Shown here piece by piece: positions 1-7,865 of a stretch of 64,000 nt of DNA. Position 1 is the first letter of the stretch; each line of letters begins with the position of its first letter. This DNA comes from Alistipes sp. (lineage in GTDB: Bacteria; Bacteroidota; Bacteroidia; Bacteroidales; Rikenellaceae). The stretch lies in the NCBI GenBank assembly GCA_017623505.1, contig JAGAOZ010000007.1, forward strand, positions 62,001 through 126,000. Direction: 5' to 3'. The notes under the pieces were generated by a model. The model saw only the letters and a program-made list of their open reading frames with translations. It had not been told where the DNA came from and searched no databases. The position numbers and the translations under genes are program-made.

Positions 1-465
1 GGTAAGCATACCGATAAAGCCTCCCCACATTGTTACTTTGTGGCTGATAACCAGACCTGTGATAAGTGTTCCCATACCCATCGTCAGCACCACCAAGAAT
101 AGCAGAGGTATTTGATATACCAAAGCTGCAAGGTACAACCACACGAACGACACACCAAAGACAATCCATATTGCCGACACCACCCTATCCAGATAGTTTC
201 GACCTCCTCTCTCACGGTCGTTCTTACGACAGAAAATCATCATAAGTAGCCAACCCAAAATCGGAATAGCAAACCAACCAAACAACAAGATTTTTGGCAA
301 GTTGCAATACAGAACAAAAAATTCAAAAATAGAAACCAAAACTGCGATATAACCCCAAATCAAAAAAGGTGTACCGGAATTACGCGCGAGACGATGACGC
401 GAATCGTTAATCATCTGCGAAATCAGCGAGAGGCTCTGGGCCTCGTTCATCTTCAAGTTTTCCAT
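1..465 (-). CDS. Membrane protein of unknown function, partial (5' part)
   Basis: The gene runs off the left edge, so only the first 155 codons are present. It starts at the ATG at 465, with residues MENLKMNEAQSLSLISQMI. After an amphipathic N-terminal stretch of about 35 residues come at least four hydrophobic segments, beginning near FLIWGYIAVLVSIFEFFVLY, so it should be an integral inner-membrane protein. I recognise the style of small Bacteroidota membrane proteins often encoded beside a winged-helix regulator, but no partner is visible here. A Bacteroidota -7 box on the minus strand at 564-571 lies about 100 nt upstream. Function unknown. Confidence 0.75.
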   Translation of the reverse strand, partial: MENLKMNEAQSLSLISQMINDSRHRLARNSGTPFLIWGYIAVLVSIFEFFVLYCNLPKILLFGWFAIPILGWLLMMIFCRKNDRERGGRNYLDRVVSAIWIVFGVSFVWLYLAALVYQIPLLFLVVLTMGMGTLITGLVISHKVTMWGGFIGMLT

Positions 466-563
466 ACGAAACAGAGGTTTTAAGTTACCAAATCAACATT
501 TTTACGAACGAAACGAGGTGTTTTAGGTACCATTTCACACCCAATTTGCCGCCTTTTCAATTG

Positions 564-571
564 CAAATATA
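564..571 (-). promoter_or_regulatory. Putative promoter -7 box (TATATTTG) for the gene starting at 465
   Basis: Read on the minus strand this is TATATTTG, an exact match to the Bacteroidota TAnnTTTG box. No clear TTTG -33 element is seen at the right distance, so this is a one-box call. Confidence 0.45.
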
Positions 572-640
572 AAGTAGTTTATTTTATAAACCTAATAAAA
601 TGGGCAAAAATTTTAGGGGTGGATGAAAATTTTTACGAAG

Positions 641-706
641 CAAGGGCAGGCAGTGAAGATGGCAAGGGCAGGCGGTGGAGATGGCAAGGGCAGGCGGTGG
701 AGATGG
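641..706. repeat. 22-bp tandem repeat, three copies
   Basis: Three head-to-tail copies of a 22-bp unit beginning CAAGGGCAGG lie at 641-662, 663-684 and 685-706. Copies 2 and 3 are identical and copy 1 differs at two positions. A decayed fourth copy may follow. The unit length is not a multiple of three, and the frames across it give low-complexity peptides, so I treat it as non-coding. It sits in a 790-bp stretch (466-1255) whose only other contents I can support are the 465-gene promoter and a 57-codon phage-like gene. Confidence 0.85.
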
Positions 707-1032
707 CGAGATTGGTGGCTGGGATGGCAAAGCCGTTAGGAGAATAAATTCTAAAGGCCAATAAAAATAAAAAACCAAAACAGCAATTATATATTAAAGT
801 AATGCCAACAAAAGATGGGAAAATACAGCGCCATAAACACAATGTATAAAAAAAGAGGGCTGGACTCACGCATCCCCCTCCTATGTCATATTCCTCGCAA
901 ATGAGTGCCTTGGCGTGAAATGAGCCATTCCCAATAATGGAATATTGACATCGCAAAAATAAATAATAAAAACTATAAAAACAATAAACGGCGGTGAAAC
1001 GGCGGTAAGATACACGCAGAAATCGGTTAGCA

Positions 1033-1206
1033 ATGTCAAACAACAAGAACATAGCAGAGGATGGTAGGGCTACACGATTTTCGTCAACTAATCAACCAGC
1101 CAATAGGGGACGTAAGAAGTCGCTATACAAGCGATTGAAAGAGTTGGTAAAGAAAAACGATGTTCAGCTCACAAAGGAGGATTTCTGTAAAATTGAGTGT
1201 GTTTGA
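1033..1206 (+). pseudogene. Phage-type small protein, probably a truncated 5' remnant
   Basis: This 57-codon frame runs from ATG 1033 to TGA 1204-1206. It contains the segment RFSSTNQPANRGRKKSLY, which I recognise as the N-terminal signature of Bacteroidales phage or mobile-element proteins of the DUF5681/small-terminase-like kind, normally well over 100 residues. Here the frame stops soon after, in KKNDVQLTKEDF, and no continuation is seen in other frames. No TAnnTTTG promoter is visible upstream. It is most simply a decayed fragment. A short functional protein cannot be excluded. Confidence 0.5.
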
Positions 1207-1255
1207 TATGTCTAAGATACAAATTCAAAAGCAAATTATAGTATAAGGTATGGCG

Positions 1256-1708
1256 TTACAGCATCATAGCCAGTATTGGGATGGGGAGTTTGCCGGAGAG
1301 GGTGAGCAAGATATCGCTCGAATAGGTGGAGCGGCCACGGTAGATGTGCTTGGAGTCGATAGTATAGAGCGTATCGCTTGAATAGGTCGAACGGCCTTTA
1401 TAAAGGCGTAAGCCATCCCACGTAAGGACCACATCGCTCGAATAGTTGGAACGCCCACGATAGATATATTTTCCGTCCCAAGTAGCCAATATATCACTCG
1501 AATAGGTGGAGTTACCTTGATAGAGATATTTGCCGTCCCAGGTGTATAAAATATCGCTTGAGTAGGTTGAATTACCGCGATAGAGATGCTTGCCGTCCCA
1601 CGTATAAAGCACGTCAGACGAATAAGTTGAATTGCCACGATAGACCCTACTCTGCGCAAAGCCACAAAGCGGAATCAAGGCAAACAATATGAGCAGAAAC
1701 TTTCTCAT
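1256..1708 (-). CDS. Secreted protein built of six 20-residue repeats
   Basis: The 150-residue product has an N-terminal signal peptide (MRKFLLILFALIPLCGFAQ). Almost all the rest is six tandem repeats of about 20 residues, consensus YRGxSTYSSDxLYTWDGKxL (60 bp at DNA level). The repeats are well kept near the N-terminus and drift toward the C-terminus, where the last one ends in a hydrophobic tail. The spacing of aromatic residues and the recurrent DG turn suggest a closed or extended beta-strand repeat fold, outside the cytoplasm. It lies 23 bp downstream of the next minus-strand gene and may be last in a transcript. I do not know its function. Short repeats like this can expand and contract by slippage. 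Confidence 0.8.
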   Translation of the reverse strand: MRKFLLILFALIPLCGFAQSRVYRGNSTYSSDVLYTWDGKHLYRGNSTYSSDILYTWDGKYLYQGNSTYSSDILATWDGKYIYRGRSNYSSDVVLTWDGLRLYKGRSTYSSDTLYTIDSKHIYRGRSTYSSDILLTLSGKLPIPILAMML

Positions 1709-1731
1709 AGTGCAGTCATACTACCCAAAAA

Positions 1732-2265
1732 CTATTGTGGTTTTTTCATACAATAGCTCTCTGCAACATAGTACTTACCGTCGTACTCATGGATACTCAG
1801 CTCCACACGTTTTCTCCTATCTCCATCTTGATAGAAATGAGCCTCATAAACCTTCTCCTTTTCCCAAATACCCTCGACGATATCCTCTCCCTCAGGGATT
1901 TTCTTATTTTGTGGGTCTGCCGTATAGTTAGGGTTATTGTTAAACTCATCAAGCATATCATTGAATAGTTTTCCTACCTCATCTGCTGTACACATATACT
2001 CATCGGTTGGTATAACAACCACCGCCGTTGCCATCTGTGTATCACGGTTATAGAGGATATTTATTTTAACTATCATGTCACGATACTCGCCATACACCGT
2101 TTTGCTGGTCTTTATCCTCGGCTTATAGCCTTTTTCTGCATATTGCTGCAAAACCTTATCGATATTATCAATAATGGGAACTCCAAGAAAAGTAAGAGGT
2201 TTGCTCTGTGCAAACAAATTAGTGGCAAATAGTAACGCAATGACAAAAGTAAGTAGCTTCTTCAT
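1732..2265 (-). CDS. Secreted protein of unknown function, paralogue of the gene at 3708-4232
   Basis: A 177-residue protein with a Sec signal peptide ending LFATNLFAQ. The mature part has PLTFLGVPI near the start, NNNPNYTADPQNKKIP in the middle and HFYQDGDRRKRVELSIHEYDGKYYVAES near the end (quoted in pieces: HFYQDGDRRK, then SIHEYDGKYYVAES). The same blocks occur in the protein encoded at 3708-4232, so the two are tandem paralogues separated by an LRR gene. No enzyme motif is visible. Placement among surface and secreted genes suggests a periplasmic or exported role. Function unknown. Confidence 0.8.
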   Translation of the reverse strand: MKKLLTFVIALLFATNLFAQSKPLTFLGVPIIDNIDKVLQQYAEKGYKPRIKTSKTVYGEYRDMIVKINILYNRDTQMATAVVVIPTDEYMCTADEVGKLFNDMLDEFNNNPNYTADPQNKKIPEGEDIVEGIWEKEKVYEAHFYQDGDRRKRVELSIHEYDGKYYVAESYCMKKPQ

Positions 2266-2309
2266 AATACTTATATATTAATGTTGATGATTTTTTAATG
2301 CCGATAAGG

Positions 2310-3632
2310 TTAATCAATAATTGCACGAACGGTAAGACCTGTACCCAAATACTCCGTAGAGTAATCTGCGCCACCGGTTGCAAAAAAGGAGAGCGTCTGA
2401 GTCCTTACAGTCGAGCCCTGCTGTGGCGTTGAACTCCAATATTTACCTCGTACATTAATTTCTTCACTCTTACTTAGCGTCTTATGGCCAGAGTGCGGCA
2501 AAAAGATAAAGTTTCCATTAACTTTGCTTACAATGCGCTTAACATCCTTACCATTAATTGTTACGCTCTCCCAACGGCAATACTTTGCCAACTCACGCCA
2601 CTCGTTAATGGTAGGCATACGCCAACCGCCACCCCATCTGGCTGCGGCAACGTCATAGTTACTGTTTCCGCTTATATCGCCTACTCTCTGCTCATAGGTC
2701 TTACTAACCTTAGGCTCGTAGCTGGATTTTTCCTCCATTTCGGCCCAAGAGAGATACCAGCCACTCTGTTCGGGCGACGAAGCACCGATGTTACATGTAG
2801 CCCACTTCTTGCCCGAAGGTAACCCCAAATCAACCCACTGATGTCCATTCACCTCACCACGAGAGCCATTATTTGCAAACTCAATCTTATCGAAAGGGAG
2901 TTCCTCGCAACCGTGGAATGCCGTAGAGCTGATTGACTCTATTTGGTCGGGAATCTTAACCGAGGTAAGGCCACTGCTGGCGAAGGCTCTGTCCTTAATT
3001 ACAGAGAGCGTATTGGGCATAGTGACGCTCGTCAAGGAGCTACACGAAGAGAAGGCTCTCTCGCAAATTGTCGTTACATTATCGGGAATAACAACCGACT
3101 TAAGCGAAGAACATCCACTAAATGCCGCCTTATCTATTATGGTAACCGAATCGGGAATCTTAATCGAGGTAAGAGATGAACAACCATTACATAATCTTTC
3201 CACAATAGAGGTAATGCCGTTAGGGATATTGATGGCTTTCAGTTCACGGCATCCGCTGAATGCGGCAACACCCAATTCGGTAACGCTATCTGGAATAGTG
3301 ATAGACGTAACGGCAGTACAATTCATAAATGCCATCTCGCCTATTCTAACTATGCCTTGAGGTAGAGTGACGGATGTCACCTTCCAACACATATCAAAAG
3401 CGAGGTCGCCTACCGCCACAACACGATAAGTAGTTGCCTCGTGAGTGACCGTTGCGGGAATTACCACATCGCCCGTGTAGGCATTAGCGTTAGCTCGCTG
3501 TAAATCTAAATATGTAACCTCTACTTGATTATCCGAGAGTTTATTATAGTATATACCATTGTTTTGGAAATCGTAACCATAGACAGTAACTGAGCATATT
3601 GCACAAACTATCACCAACAAAAACCTCTTCAT
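2310..3632 (-). CDS. BspA-type leucine-rich repeat protein with C-terminal FISUMP domain
   Basis: The protein has about 440 residues from the ATG at 3632. An in-frame TTG six bases upstream would add two residues but is less likely. A signal peptide (MKRFLLVIVCAICSVTVYG) is followed at about 75-250 by BspA-like LRR_5 repeats of the form IPDSVTxIxxxAFSGCSSLxSV. From about 262 there is a Fibrobacter-major-paralogous (FISUMP) domain, recognised by HQWVDLGLPSGKKWATCNIG, WRMPTINEW and YWSSTP. Such proteins are exported and bind surfaces or carbohydrate, but the ligand here is unknown. It is flanked by the two paralogous secreted genes at 1732 and 3708, all on the minus strand. Confidence 0.88.
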   Translation of the reverse strand: MKRFLLVIVCAICSVTVYGYDFQNNGIYYNKLSDNQVEVTYLDLQRANANAYTGDVVIPATVTHEATTYRVVAVGDLAFDMCWKVTSVTLPQGIVRIGEMAFMNCTAVTSITIPDSVTELGVAAFSGCRELKAINIPNGITSIVERLCNGCSSLTSIKIPDSVTIIDKAAFSGCSSLKSVVIPDNVTTICERAFSSCSSLTSVTMPNTLSVIKDRAFASSGLTSVKIPDQIESISSTAFHGCEELPFDKIEFANNGSRGEVNGHQWVDLGLPSGKKWATCNIGASSPEQSGWYLSWAEMEEKSSYEPKVSKTYEQRVGDISGNSNYDVAAARWGGGWRMPTINEWRELAKYCRWESVTINGKDVKRIVSKVNGNFIFLPHSGHKTLSKSEEINVRGKYWSSTPQQGSTVRTQTLSFFATGGADYSTEYLGTGLTVRAIID

Positions 3633-3707
3633 ATTCAACCAATTTTACGTTCTACTACAACATCAGCCAACCAGCCATATACAAAATGTTAAATCAATCC
3701 CAGAATA

Positions 3708-4232
3708 TTACTTATCCAAATAGTAAGACTCTCCCACATAATACTTACCATCGTACTCATGGATGCTCATCGATAAACATTTACGTCTATCGCCGTCTTG
3801 ATAGAAATATGCATAGTAGGTTTTATCATTAAGCATAGCCTGAGCAACATCCTCACCTGCCGGAACTCTCTTATTCTTAGGGTCTGCAGTATAGTTAGGG
3901 TTAGCATTAAACTCATCAAGCATATCATTATAACGCTTAGCAGCTTCTTCTGCAGAATACATTTGATCATCAACAGGGATAATAATAATTCCCGTTGCCA
4001 TACCGGTACTGCGCGAATAGTTTATAAGTAATTTTACCGTCAGTCCTCGATACTGACCTTCTAGCAAATATCCTGTACTAAAAACAGGAGCAAAACCTCT
4101 CTCCATGAACTGCTCTTTTACCGTATCAGCAAGGTCAATAATTTTAACACCCTGGAAGGTTAAAGGCTTCTCTTGTGCATACAAATTAGTTGCAATAAAC
4201 AACGCTGCTACAATGGCTAATAACTTTTTCAT
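3708..4232 (-). CDS. Secreted protein of unknown function, paralogue of 1732-2265
   Basis: About 174 residues from the ATG at 4232. An upstream in-frame TTG at 4241 is rejected because the signal peptide begins at MKKLLAIVAALFIATNLYAQ. Shared blocks with the 1732-2265 product include PLTFQGVKIID, NPNYTADPKNKRVP, FYQDGDRRK and SIHEYDGKYYVGES. It starts 17 bp after the miaB stop and may be read through from miaB. No catalytic motif is visible and the function is unknown. Confidence 0.8.
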   Translation of the reverse strand: MKKLLAIVAALFIATNLYAQEKPLTFQGVKIIDLADTVKEQFMERGFAPVFSTGYLLEGQYRGLTVKLLINYSRSTGMATGIIIIPVDDQMYSAEEAAKRYNDMLDEFNANPNYTADPKNKRVPAGEDVAQAMLNDKTYYAYFYQDGDRRKCLSMSIHEYDGKYYVGESYYLDK

Positions 4233-4249
4233 AACGTACAAATTAAATA

Positions 4250-5599
4250 TTATATAATCTCCTCACCAAAGAGTGTTGCCGAAGAACATCCCGTAACTTT
4301 CACTCGAACGTAGTCGCCTACCTTATGGTCACCGCGGTCAAAAACTACAACCTTATTCTGGGAAGTGCGACCAAAGAGTTGCTCATCACTACGTTTAGAC
4401 AATCCCTCAACCAAGACTTCAAACTCCTTACCTACATCCCGCTTATTGCTCTGTTCCGAAAGTCGGTTTTGGAGGTTGATTATCTCCGTCAAACGCGCTG
4501 TCTTCACATCATCGGCAATATCATCGGGAAGGTGTCGGTGTGCAAAGGTACCCGGACGCTCAGAATACTTGAACATAAAGGCAAACTCATATCCGACCTG
4601 TTCCATAAGCGAGAGCGTCTGCTTGTGATCCTCCTCTGTCTCACCTGAGAAACCGGCGATAATATCGGTAGTGATAGCGCAATCGGGCATATAGCGGCGG
4701 ATAGCTGCTATACGGTCCAAATACCACTCACGTGTATACTTACGGTTCATCTTCTCCAACATCACCGTAGAGCCTGACTGCGCAGGGAGATGAATAGCCT
4801 TACAGATATTAGGCATCGAGGCCATAACCTCCAACAACTTATCGCTCATATCCTTAGGATGCGACGTGGCGAAACGCACACGCAACAATGGCGAAATCTC
4901 CGCCACTTTTTTCAGCAGGGTTGGGAAATCTGTATCATCGGCACGATAAGAATTTACATTCTGACCCAAAAGAGTCACCTCACGGTAGCCATTCTCGAAG
5001 AGCGAGCGCGCCTCGGCCAAAATAGTCTCCGGAGTTCTGCTTCGCTCACGACCACGCGTATAGGGGACAACACAATAGGAGCAGAAATTATCGCAACCGC
5101 GCATAATAGCTATATAGGCACTCACTCCATTCTTATCCAACCTTACAGGGGCAATCTCAGCGTAGGTCTCCTCGGTAGAGAGCAAGGTATTAACACCTCG
5201 GCCACCACCCTCTGCCTCGCGCACAAGCTTTGGCAAATCACGATAAGCATCGGGGCCTGCGACAACATCAACAGCCAGCTCACCCTCGGTAAGTTGCTCC
5301 TTCAAACGCTCTGCCATACAGCCTATAATGCCGACTATAAGCGAGGGTTTCTGCTTACGTAAACGTCGCATTTCGGTCAAACGGCCCCAGATACGCTGCT
5401 CGGCGTTATCGCGTATAGAGCAGGTATTGATAAGGATAATATCAGCCTCGGAGATATTTTCTGTATAGCAATAGCCCTCATCCTGCATAATCGAGACAAC
5501 AATCTCCGTGTCGCCAACATTCATCTGGCAACCGTAGGTCTCAATGAAGAGTTTACGGCCTGAATTAAGTATGGGACGTAATTTATTTACTTGAATCAT
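4250..5599 (-). CDS. miaB: tRNA-2-methylthio-N6-dimethylallyladenosine synthase
   Basis: A 449-residue radical-SAM methylthiotransferase that adds a 2-methylthio group to i6A37 in tRNAs reading UNN codons. The N-terminal UPF0004 domain carries its cluster cysteines in ETYGCQMN (C24), INTCSIR and IIGCMAER. The radical-SAM core has the CxxxCxxC motif in GCDNFCSYCVVPYTRGRERS. A C-terminal TRAM domain follows (GKEFEVLVEGLSKR...). Length and motif order are those of full MiaB rather than MtaB or RimO. The ATG at 5599 lies 12 bp after the YitT-family gene, so the two are probably co-transcribed. Confidence 0.96.
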   Translation of the reverse strand: MIQVNKLRPILNSGRKLFIETYGCQMNVGDTEIVVSIMQDEGYCYTENISEADIILINTCSIRDNAEQRIWGRLTEMRRLRKQKPSLIVGIIGCMAERLKEQLTEGELAVDVVAGPDAYRDLPKLVREAEGGGRGVNTLLSTEETYAEIAPVRLDKNGVSAYIAIMRGCDNFCSYCVVPYTRGRERSRTPETILAEARSLFENGYREVTLLGQNVNSYRADDTDFPTLLKKVAEISPLLRVRFATSHPKDMSDKLLEVMASMPNICKAIHLPAQSGSTVMLEKMNRKYTREWYLDRIAAIRRYMPDCAITTDIIAGFSGETEEDHKQTLSLMEQVGYEFAFMFKYSERPGTFAHRHLPDDIADDVKTARLTEIINLQNRLSEQSNKRDVGKEFEVLVEGLSKRSDEQLFGRTSQNKVVVFDRGDHKVGDYVRVKVTGCSSATLFGEEII

Positions 5600-5611
5600 G
5601 TGTGTTTAAAA

Positions 5612-6616
5612 CTAATTATTTTCTACAACAGACTCCTTTTCAGGGAATGGCTTAAAGCCCTCACCGTACGTGTCATAGGCATCCGTTACGACAAGGAAAG
5701 CCTTGGGGTCAATAACCTTAATCTTACGTTGTACGCGAGATAGCTGACGACGAGAGACAACCAAGAAAATCATCTCCTTATCGTTGCCACTATACATACC
5801 ACGTGACTTGATATAGGTTGCACCTCGGTCCAAATCATTAATGATGAAATCACGCAACTCACCATGCTTATCGCTGATAATAAAGAGCAATTTATCGTAC
5901 GAAGCACCATCAATAGCGTAGTCAATAACACGCGATGATACGTAGATGCAGACCAGCGAATAGAGCGAAAGTGTCAAACCTTTCATTGCAGAGTCATCGG
6001 TAGCATCAAGTCCGACGCCAAAGCCAATAACAACAACACCCGCCAAGACAACGAATGAGTCAGCGATAAGAACTCCATTGGAGAACTTAATCTTAGCGAA
6101 ACGGTTGATAATCATAGCAACAATGTCGGTGCCACCGGTCGTTGCATTACTGCGAATAGCAAAGCCAAGGCCTATACCTACGATAGTACCGCCGATAAGC
6201 GATGCGAGCATCAAATCATCCGATAGATTCAACATGCCGCCTGCAAGTTGCGCAGGGTCCAAACTCGCCAAAGCCTCACGCGAAGGATAAGCTAAGTACG
6301 AGATAAGGTTCATCAAACCGGGTGTAAGTAGTGCGGCAAAGAGTGTACGACCACCAAAGCTTCTACCAAAGAGCCACATCGCCGTAGCCAATAACGGCAC
6401 ATCGAACATATAGCCAAAGGTTCCCACCTGAATAAATGGGAATATTTTGTGTAGTACGATGCCCATACCATAGACACCTCCCGGAACGATATCGTAAGGG
6501 TTGATGAAGAAAACGAAGCCGACAGATACTAACGTACAGCCAATTACAATCGAAATCATATCTTTCCACCAATACCAGCTTCCAATGCGCTTAGTAAACT
6601 CGTTATAAATCGACAT
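5612..6616 (-). CDS. YitT family membrane protein (DUF161/DUF2179)
   Basis: A 334-residue inner-membrane protein. The first 210 residues contain five or six hydrophobic segments with the family motifs NPYDIVPGGVYGMGIVL and ATTGGTDIVAMIINR. The last 90 residues are a soluble DUF2179 domain (SDKHGELRDFIINDLDRGAT, ELSRV-type ending). Bacteroidota genomes usually carry several copies and the substrate is unknown. A near-consensus TATCTTTA on the minus strand around 6641-6648 could be the -7 box. It is the likely first gene of a transcript continuing into miaB. Confidence 0.9.
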   Translation of the reverse strand: MSIYNEFTKRIGSWYWWKDMISIVIGCTLVSVGFVFFINPYDIVPGGVYGMGIVLHKIFPFIQVGTFGYMFDVPLLATAMWLFGRSFGGRTLFAALLTPGLMNLISYLAYPSREALASLDPAQLAGGMLNLSDDLMLASLIGGTIVGIGLGFAIRSNATTGGTDIVAMIINRFAKIKFSNGVLIADSFVVLAGVVVIGFGVGLDATDDSAMKGLTLSLYSLVCIYVSSRVIDYAIDGASYDKLLFIISDKHGELRDFIINDLDRGATYIKSRGMYSGNDKEMIFLVVSRRQLSRVQRKIKVIDPKAFLVVTDAYDTYGEGFKPFPEKESVVENN

Positions 6617-6947
6617 AGTGTTATTATTTAGTGTTTCGGGTGTAAAGATAATATTTTTTTGGAAATATCAATATCATACTGCATTTACTTTTGCGGAAAT
6701 ATTCCAATGCAAAAGGGGCTCAAAGATACGGACTCATAAAAAATATTTCGGCGTATATTAAGGAAACTATCGGTTAAACACAGAGTTAATTTCGCCACTA
6801 AAAAGAGTGGATTTGCCACAAAAAATGTCTTTTGCAACAGATAAAGAGCCTTAATCACATATTTTTTGCCGTCTGCTAAAAATAGCAGATTTTTGCAGCC
6901 GATTTCTCGACAAAACAAGGCTCAAAAAAAATTAAATCTACCTCGTT

Positions 6948-6979
6948 TTTGGTCCGATAGATAAATTTTACTATATTTG
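6948..6979 (+). promoter_or_regulatory. Promoter of plsY (TTTG, 20 bp, TATATTTG)
   Basis: A textbook Bacteroidota promoter: TTTG at 6948-6951 and TATATTTG at 6972-6979, with 20 bp between. Transcription should start near 6985, giving a leader of about 70 nt. The rest of the 437-bp gap 6617-7053 is AT-rich and I see nothing else supportable in it. Confidence 0.8.
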
Positions 6980-7053
6980 TAAAACGTATGGACTCTAACG
7001 AAGAGTTATTTGTCCGTGAGAGTAGAAATAAAAGTTTTACAAAAGAGTGAATT

Positions 7054-7818
7054 ATGATGGAAATGCTTAACATAATGCGATGGGATGCAATCTCGTTTTA
7101 CTGTGCAATAACAATGTTGATAATTGCCTACGTGCTAGGCTCTATACCAAGCGCAGTTTGGATTGGCAAAAAGTATTATGGAATAGATATTCGTGAGCAT
7201 GGAAGTAAAAATGCGGGAACGACAAACATGTTGCGAGTATTGGGTAAGAAGGCAGCGCTACCTGTATTTGCGCTCGATTTTTTCAAAGGTTTTGTAGCGG
7301 TGATTCTTATCAACTTGTTACACGCCGATATCCACATCTCGGATGCATGGCTGACAAACCTCAAAATCATGGCGGTATTTGCAGCTGTGTTGGGCCACAT
7401 TTTCCCGGTTTTTGCCAACTTTAAGGGTGGCAAGGGTGTAGCGACGATGGTAGGTGCTGTGATGGGTATTAATCCGCCGGTAGTTCTTTTGTGTTTTGCA
7501 GTATGGACCGTGGTGTTTATCATCTCGCACTATGTATCGTTGGCATCAATGATAGCAGGATGTTCGTTCCCTGTTTTGGTATTGATAAGTCAGTCTACTC
7601 GCTGGATGCGCACGGAGGATGTCTCACTGACCTATATCGTATTCTCGTTCGTGGTCGCAGGGTTGCTGATTTGGACGCACAGAAAAAATATTGGTCGCCT
7701 GAAAAACGGAACCGAGTCGAAGATATATATCTGGCAAAGGCCGGATGGAAGCCCGACAGAATGTAGATTCGAATGTGACTGCAAAACATCCGAAGAAGCA
7801 GACCAAAAGCAAGAATAG
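7054..7818 (+). CDS. plsY: Acyl-phosphate:glycerol-3-phosphate acyltransferase
   Basis: A 254-residue integral membrane enzyme that acylates glycerol-3-phosphate from acyl-phosphate, the first step of phospholipid synthesis, using the product of PlsX (also in this window at 20608-21639). The three cytoplasmic motifs are present: GSIPSAVW, then GSKNAGTTNMLR, and GHIFPVFANFKGGKGVAT. The C-terminal 45 residues are hydrophilic and extend past the usual PlsY end. The start could be the first or second ATG of ATGATG. The acyl-CoA ligase follows 47 bp downstream. Confidence 0.95.
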   Translation: MMEMLNIMRWDAISFYCAITMLIIAYVLGSIPSAVWIGKKYYGIDIREHGSKNAGTTNMLRVLGKKAALPVFALDFFKGFVAVILINLLHADIHISDAWLTNLKIMAVFAAVLGHIFPVFANFKGGKGVATMVGAVMGINPPVVLLCFAVWTVVFIISHYVSLASMIAGCSFPVLVLISQSTRWMRTEDVSLTYIVFSFVVAGLLIWTHRKNIGRLKNGTESKIYIWQRPDGSPTECRFECDCKTSEEADQKQE

Positions 7819-7865
7819 GGCAATAGAATAGAGTTAGAATAGAAGAATAGAATAGTTTTTAGAAC

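Noticed and set aside
640..760. CRISPR array
   Set aside because: The 22-bp repeats are adjacent with no spacers, and no cas gene is in the window.
584..1052. Open frames on the minus strand across the 22-bp repeat
   Set aside because: They read the tandem repeat as low-complexity peptide and carry no signal, domain or promoter.
4790..5362. A 190-codon plus-strand frame opposite miaB
   Set aside because: It lies wholly inside the well-recognised miaB gene and has no family features.
6685..7073. Two minus-strand frames before plsY
   Set aside because: They are AT-rich, lack recognisable motifs, and overlap the good plsY promoter at 6948-6979.
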